Shown: piece by piece, positions 57,558-64,000 of the stretch
How positions within the stretch are numbered: position 1 is the first letter of the stretch
Layout: each line of letters starts with the position of its first letter
NCBI GenBank assembly: GCA_037903355.1
Contig: JBAJFE010000004.1
Location: 4,076,001-4,140,000 of the forward strand
Origin: Trichuris trichiura
Lineage: Eukaryota; Nematoda; Enoplea; Trichinellida; Trichuridae
Reading direction: 5' to 3'
DNA: 64,000 nucleotides
Position numbers and translations under genes: made by a program
The notes under the pieces: model-generated
The model's database searches: none
Told to the model about the DNA's origin: nothing
What the model saw: the letters and a program-made list of their open reading frames with translations, nothing else

Positions 57558-59213
57558 CAGCCCGTTCTCGTATAACGCGGGCGTTTGGTCACTTAAAAGT
57601 CCTGAAAAGTGTCGCGTCATAGGAGACATGTAAAGTATAGGAAAATCACGATTTGGTTCAATGCGTCAGAAGGATTGTTTACTTGTAAACAACAACGGAG
57701 ACATATCTTAAATAAGCTGGGTTGAAACCGGAATTATGATGTACCTGAGCCACTTATTCTGCCATTAGACACGCTGACGTTTGGATCCTCTTACACGGGG
57801 ACTGAATAAGATTATCTTTTACGGCGATCATACATCAACGGCAGAGCTTTTATGATAATACTCTTTACAGCGGAGAGAGTTTAAACTGGCTTTCTGGAGC
57901 GGCGTGCTTCCGTCTTTAGCTTGCGGAAGGAGTCCCTCTCAGTACTAAAATAAAAGACCTCATACCCAGGACAGAATGGAGTTTTGTTGGACTCACTTTT
58001 TTAATCTCACTATCCTTTGTTACGGGCGAACTGAGGTCCTATTAGATGTCAAAGGTAGCGCTTCCTCATCGTCACAATGTTTCTTCGTTGCAGTAAAGTA
58101 GAATTCGACCTTCTTTTGTTTCGCAAATTTGATCGAGGCAGTAGCCGTTTTCTTTGACCACGTTTTCTACTTCTATTGGAAATGTTTGCGCGGTATCGAC
58201 GTCCGCGCTTCCTGCTTCGCCACAGAGACGAACATTGTCAAAACTATCGATTCTTGAAACGGCAGAACCAAGCACTACTAGCAGTAAATGGAGGAATTTC
58301 GGTAGGATTTGTAGACTGTTTCTTAAGCTCTTCGTAAATGGTAACTGCCTTTTGCCTGACGTTGAAAAACATTGTTCCTATTCTTTTCATCGTTTGAGTT
58401 TCGATCCAAATGCTGAGTAGTTTTTTGAATTTGTTCCAGTATGTTCGGCTTTGTTCTTATTGACATCGCAATACTTTAACTGGTACCGCTTACGCAAATC
58501 TGTTTAATTTTTTCTGCATTGCTTCTAATGGTCGGCAAGGTTGATTCCTTTATGCCGGTAGCTTTGACGATATCACGTGTCATCTCATTCTGTTCATACC
58601 GTTTCAGTATCTCAAGCTTCTCTCCAACAGTCAGCGCCTTTCTTTTTCCACCACTACCAGCTGACTTCGAATCAGGAAGCTTAAACATTTTCAGATACTT
58701 AAAGAATATTCTCAGATCGCGGAATCAGACAAAATACTTACGTATTGAGCTCGAAATCAGACGGTGTGAATGCTTTCCGAATTCTGTGCAAGAGTACTAC
58801 GACTTACTGGAAAAGCTCTACGATGCCTGCGCTTCAGGAAAATTGAAAATGGAAACGTCGTCTGTACACATGTTCCTGCCGGCGCAAATTATTCCACCGA
58901 ACACGAATACCGATCAATAGCCTGTTTGAGTATGCATATCGCAGGGTGCACAGCTGGGTCGGACACTACTTCTGATAAGAATCCTTAACGTTTTTGTCAC
59001 AATTCGCTGGTACGTGACCGAGGAACGCGCATAAGCTAACAGCGCGGCCTTTGTTTGCTCTCGGTGGATGAAAACACGGGAGACTTTGCCATACGCCCAT
59101 GCTTTCCAGCTGCCAAAATCGCGTAAGAACAAAAACAGAATCGCGTTATGTGAGAAAGTGCTACGATTTCAAAACCGCGTATGACTGAAAACGCGTTTTA
59201 CGAGAACTGACTG
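57558..59213 (-). mobile_element. Second Tigger-like family, decayed element
   Basis: Imperfect inverted ends CAGCCCGTTCTCGTATAACG (57558) and CGTTTTACGAGAACTGACTG (ending 59213), each next to TA. The ends differ from those of the elements at 4.7 and 24.3 kb, so this is another family. Internal sequence carries transposase remnants on the minus strand. Confidence 0.8.
58072..58688 (-). pseudogene. CENP-B/Tigger-type transposase remnant
   Basis: 58476-58688 starts MFKLPDSKSAGSGGKRKALT and continues into a psq helix-turn-helix (VGEKLEILKRYEQNEMTRDI, VKATGIKESTLPTIRSNA). After a gap and frame changes, 58072-58275 shows AQTFPIEVENVVKENGYCLD, aligning with the segment before the first catalytic Asp of the copy at 5431 ([20 protein letters not shown]). 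The DNET-like catalytic site is degraded and the remaining DDE domain is missing. Confidence 0.75.
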
Positions 59214-62200
59214 TAGTCCAAAAATTCTTGTCAGACTTGCGACTGCACCTGCTTAACATCACAGCGCAATCAGTACTAATAAGTTCTGCTCTCTATAGCC
59301 TGTGAAATGAGTTTTTCCAATAATAGTTACCACCTTAAGCTCACTGTATTGCGCTTGCTTTCCAGAGCAGATCAATAGCGGAACCTACTTAATTCAAAAA
59401 CGAATAGAACGATTTTGTTGTTGCGGGTTGCGGAGTTGCGGACTTTTGTACAGCCCTTAAAAACACCACATTTTCACAAGTTTCAATTTATTCAACATAA
59501 TGCTACTTGAAAATCACAAACAGCGACTAACTTGGTCGGCAGGAAACATGCGCAAACGCAATAGAGTGCGGTTACGATAGACAAATCCTATTTGAGCTTG
59601 CTGCATAAATGCACTCTCCTATTGAAATGTCAAACGTGGGCTGAATTTCAAAATATTGTTCTAAGCGCATAAATTTGGGAAACCTTACATTGTCCAGCAT
59701 GCGTTTCCGCTGCGGTTAAACCTTCTAAATGCAACGATCCGCTAAGCGATAGTAATATGCAAACGTTCCACGTAACTTTGCATTGCGCGAAGAAACGTTA
59801 TCCAGCAGGGCACATGTAACATCAACGTCGAGACAACGTGATAAGGAATATTAAAATTCAAAAATTGAACATATTTCCTGGCTAAAAATAATCAAAAATA
59901 TTACGAGTACTTCCTAGGACAAACAGGTAGCCCAAAATTGAGCAACAAGTGTTTCCTTTCTGGGAAATGATACAACTGGATAATACTTTGTGCAAAGCTG
60001 AAGTAATGTAGAAACGTTTAGCAAAAACTGTTCGTCTTAGGCGTCTATCTAGAATCAAACTGCAAACACAGACATGCTTACTAAAAGATGGAAAAACCTG
60101 AGAAAAAAAAGACCGCAACCAAGCATACAGCTGTGTGTAAACACCACTGGTCTCCACTTATTGAAAACTCCGTCTGCCAAGAAATAACTTTCACGGTTAC
60201 AAATGCCCTCAGCGAAACGAATGATGTAAGATGGAACAGAAAAAGTGCTGAACCATTTTTCGTCTGTCGTTACGTGGACACCAAGACAAAACCTAATCCC
60301 GAAACTTTTGAGAAAAGTGTTCTATTTCATTACTGCAAAAAAGGGTACTGTAAATTAAACTTAAAAATAAAAATTTGCTTTCAAAACAGAGCGCATGTTT
60401 AGTCTACGCTTTCCTTTATGTAATTGTGTACCAGCGCGGCAATTCCAAACTAAAAGCAATTCCAATGGAGTATACTTCAGAAAAGCGCTTATCACTATTG
60501 AAAAGACAAATATTACAGCCGTAATTAAGCCCTACGCCACTAATTTTTCAATCTTAACTGCTATAAGTATTGTAGTTATAATCTGACGGAAAGAATCCTG
60601 GAAATACTACTGTCAGCTTGTATAAAGCATGTATAAATGCCCGCACAGCTTGTCCATTCATGGAATCCATTATAGACCTAAAGAAGACTTGTAACGCGAT
60701 GCCTCTTACTGACGGAATGCAGTCAGCAGAGGGGTTCGTAGCCCAGCAGTCCGCGTGAAACAGCTGATCGCTTTGTAACGTAACCGCTGCTACTAACATG
60801 GGTGACATGGAGCAACTACAGACCATCCAACTCAAGGATCAGCGTGAAATGACGCAAGGCCTGAATTTCCACGTCCTTATATAGTATGACCCCACCCTTT
60901 CGTTACGCTATATCTCATTTGAATAAATCAGATTCATGGACCCATTAAATGTATTTTCATAGACGATCTCAAACTATGCGCTGGTGTTGGCAGCGTGATT
61001 TTAACTCAGTAAGAAGTTGCTTGTCCACCTGGCAACCGTAACACGTCTGCAAAAGTATGCCATTCAGATGCAATCAATTTCGGCAGACAACTAATAAGCT
61101 TCATCTTCATATTGCGCAGATGCTATGGCAACTTGCAAAAAATTCATATACGCAAAAGCGAAAACAAGAAGACGCGATGCTGCTTTGATGCTTCATTTCC
61201 GCACTGCAGCTGAGCAAATTCAAGTTGGTCAGAAATGCTTCTAGAAAACGAGCAACAGTCTAAGTGCGCAATGAATAACAAAGTGTGATGCAGACTTTTC
61301 GTTTATTAGCATAAAGATCTGACGCGTCGTGATGCAACACAGAGCACGCGTAATAATGAAATGGTACGTTTGGAATAAGTTCAAAATTCATTCAAAAGTT
61401 CGGCCCGTTGGGCACTGCGCTAATATATATAAAGTCCAGTTGCTTCTGTATCACAAAATCGACGCAGCCAACTTTATCTTCTTGCAGAGCTCATTAGGTC
61501 CGCGTATTCTCAAGGTCAGGTACTCCCCTTTGGTTTACGCAGCCAAAGGCAATTTCTCACCGATACTAGCAAGGAAAAAGTCGTATACATGTAACACTTT
61601 GCCGACGCCAACTGTGACTTCGAATATTGCGTGTGAAACCAGCCAGTGATCAGGCTGCTCTTTTGCTCAGCGTATCATCACTTTTTTTACCTTGCTTTAG
61701 TTCATTTCCTCATGAAGGGCGTTGGGCAGACATGTCGTACGAACCCTTGCCCGCTGTATACACCCATCATCATATTCAATATCTTTCCAATATCTTCCTT
61801 TACGTCCATCAGGGCAGCGCGATTACAACAACGCTTCAGGCTACCAAGCAGATATGCAACCGTTAGGGTGTCGGGCGAGAATTTTTGAACCTCGACCGAC
61901 GAAACCAACTTGAAGAAGCCCAATATCATACACTGAGCTACGCTGTTGAGGTAACAAGAGCTACCTAGGTTGACAAGCCCGAAGAGAAAGGAGGTTCTTC
62001 CAAAAAAGCAGCCTTCCTTAAAAAGGCTGCATCAGGTTTTGGGCCACTTCTCTTCATTATTCTTGGCTTGCCGAACCGTAGCGGGCAGAGCGGTCCCCTG
62101 TGAAGCCTGGATCGATCCATAATAGCGTTTCTATCATTCAGGCGTGATATAAGCTCGCCCTTCGCCGGGTCAACCCAAGTGAACGCCCGAAATATCATAA

Positions 62201-64000
62201 CAATGTGGATCCAGTTGGCAAATGACGGCTGGCCACTTGAGACGTATATCGTTCTTAGGGTCAGTGCCCTCGAAGCAGAGAATCCTCTCCTTTGTAAATA
62301 TCGTACGAAGGAACTCCGAAGCGAAACTATTTCTTTCGCGCAGGGCATTTTTGTTGGGTGCGCTGATATACCTGCTGGCTTGGGAGTCCACGGATAAAAT
62401 AATATCTTCGTGGAAAGACTTCTCTCGTCTTCTGCGTTCAAAGGGTAGAAAAACATCAGCTTTCACTAGTGTGGGCAAGCGCACTATCGCCTGATGTTCC
62501 AGCGACTGGTTTCACTTGCTCGAATTATCGTTCGGCGCTGGAATAGTAGCAGCATCGGCGGAGGTTCAAATAACCAGTTAAAGTGACAGCACTACGCCGC
62601 AGAGCTCATAACGCAACGAAACTTGACTACATGGAAGGAGGTGCATCTGTCTCCTAATCCACCCAGGGGAAACTTGTTTGCCTTACGTACATTGAATGCA
62701 TCGTCCAAACTGTGGATAACTTCGTCGCTGATTGCTGAACACGTGTCTAAAGGCACACTATATCCAGCAGTGTGCCCACAAGTAACTGGCGCCGTTGGTG
62801 AGCCCGCCTTAGCTACCAATGCGCAGCGTATGCGACCGTGCACCGTACGGATGCCAATGTGCGATTTATGAATATCGTTTAAACGCACACCCTTGCTAAT
62901 TTAAAAGACATATCATCTTTGTCGCTGAGTTGCGCGAATGCGACACGTTCATATCGTTTGATCACATTCATCTCAGCCTGCCGTTAACCGCTTGGCAATA
63001 TATCGTAATATAGCTACTTGCTGGCATGGCCTGTCAAAGAATAGGCCCATTTTAGACATAAATAATAGAACATATAATGTGGCTTTCCTTGTCGCTGCTC
63101 AAAGTAGCCCGGTATAGCGAGAAGGCAGGCCAACATGGCATGAGCAGCGACAGTTCATATCTTGTATTCGGCAGTTCTGAACCAGCCAGCTCAGAGCCAC
63201 TGAAGCATGTCGTTGAATCCCATTTGCCCCAGCATGAGCCTAGCCACTTGCAATCATATCGTCAAAGAAGAACGGCGAACGGGCTCCGAATTATCTTGCT
63301 GATTAGGATCCACTATTGCGCATATCGTTGGCTCTGTGCATATCGTTGTGCCACAGTGTACGAGTACCGGCGGTTGCTCTTGTGAAATACCGGTGTCAAC
63401 CGCTTTGAAATACTTCGGCTGGGTTAAGTAACTTTGGCACATAAACCGTCAGCCGTCGACGTCGAAGGTGACCAGGTGATCAGCAGCATTTCTATGACGA
63501 ACTTCCATTGAGGATGTCACTTCAACCCTTGCCAAAACGATGGCCTCCATATTAGAACTCTTGCAAGCGACACCAAGTTTGTCGTCGGTAACGGTTTTGA
63601 AGAGCTGCAAGAAAGCCAGCGTAACCGCTCAACCGCTTAGTGAAACAATGACGCGAACAGCAGCAACCATCAACGATTTTAAAGTTTTAGCGTAGTTAAG
63701 TATAATCAAGTTTGATTGGAACTACCGTACTTTAAACTAATGCTGAGTTAAGAGGACTGGCAGCACGTTATTGACGTTGAAAGCGTTTTGAAAAATCACA
63801 GCCAACGTTGTATTTAGTGGATTGAAATTCAAAAAAAACGTGGCAAAACAGCTACAGTAACGTAAAACATTAGTGCGCAGATTAATTAGAAAGGTGTGAT
63901 TACCACTTACATTTCAAACGGCTAACCTGACGATCGCTAATTACGCGAACGACTTTTTGAAGAATTCTGTAATTGCTCGCTAAAGGCCACAACTAAGTCA
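59214..64000. other. Gene-poor stretch to window end
   Basis: Short frames only, none with domain or splice support. A small perfect hairpin (GCAGCCTT...AAGGCTGC) lies near 62008-62030. Nothing else recognised. Confidence 0.5.

Noticed and set aside
60088..60402. Plus-strand 104-codon frame starting MEKPEKKKTATK
   Set aside because: No domain, no splice support, AT-driven composition in the second half.
62008..62030. GCAGCCTT...AAGGCTGC hairpin as a terminator
   Set aside because: Bacterial-type terminators are not expected in this genome and no gene ends there.
1..64000. CRISPR arrays, prokaryotic operons or ribosome binding sites
   Set aside because: The window is eukaryotic; no regularly spaced short repeats were seen.

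Overview
The window is a piece of a nematode nuclear genome. The evidence is two MSP-domain (major sperm protein) genes, spliced genes whose introns are mostly 47-60 bp with GT...AG ends, several NTTTTNCAG/NTTTTAG acceptors placed just before start codons, and an eS31 ribosomal protein fused to a divergent ubiquitin. The S1A protease family and gene style suggest a whipworm-like (Trichuris/Dorylaimia) worm, but that assignment is inference.

Layout: 1-2.7 kb is transposon wreckage (a hAT copy joined to a copia LTR-gag piece). At 2.8-3.5 kb is an MSP-domain gene (-). COQ8/ADCK3 (-, 11 exons, 4.0-9.9 kb) carries a Tigger/pogo element in one intron. Ubiquitin-eS31 (-) lies at 10.1-10.9 kb, a catalytically dead trypsin-like secreted protein (+) at 12.7-14.0 kb, GPATCH3 (+) at 16.0-17.4 kb, a U2 snRNA (-) at 18.6 kb and RER1 (+) at 20.1-21.1 kb. 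A DEK_C-SWIB chromatin protein (-) runs from 22.7 to 33.1 kb. Its 8.8 kb intron, which splits the SWIB domain, holds a hAT element nested inside a second Tigger copy, plus unidentified plus-strand coding sequence.

From 35.3 to 36.2 kb are decayed tandem units and a 43-bp inverted repeat. A second U2 snRNA (+) with about 1.4 kb of shared flank lies at 37.8 kb, a Penelope-like GIY-YIG fragment at 39.6 kb, a second MSP gene (+) at 40.8 kb, mitochondrial uL4m (+, 9 exons) at 42.6-44.5 kb, a TACC coiled-coil gene (-, 11 exons) at 45.2-47.4 kb, a small unidentified spliced gene (+) at 50.1-50.6 kb, and a single-exon 440-residue orphan (-) at 52.7-54.1 kb. The rest is gene-poor, with another Tigger family relic at 57.6-59.2 kb.

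The host genes are mostly unrelated housekeeping functions: coenzyme Q synthesis, cytosolic and mitochondrial ribosomes, ER retrieval, splicing, and the spindle. There is no operon-like logic. The most informative structure is the transposon archaeology: one hAT insertion has its own empty site preserved in a sister Tigger copy 20 kb away. Exon joins below were made by reading splice sites and checking phase by hand; no transcript data were available.
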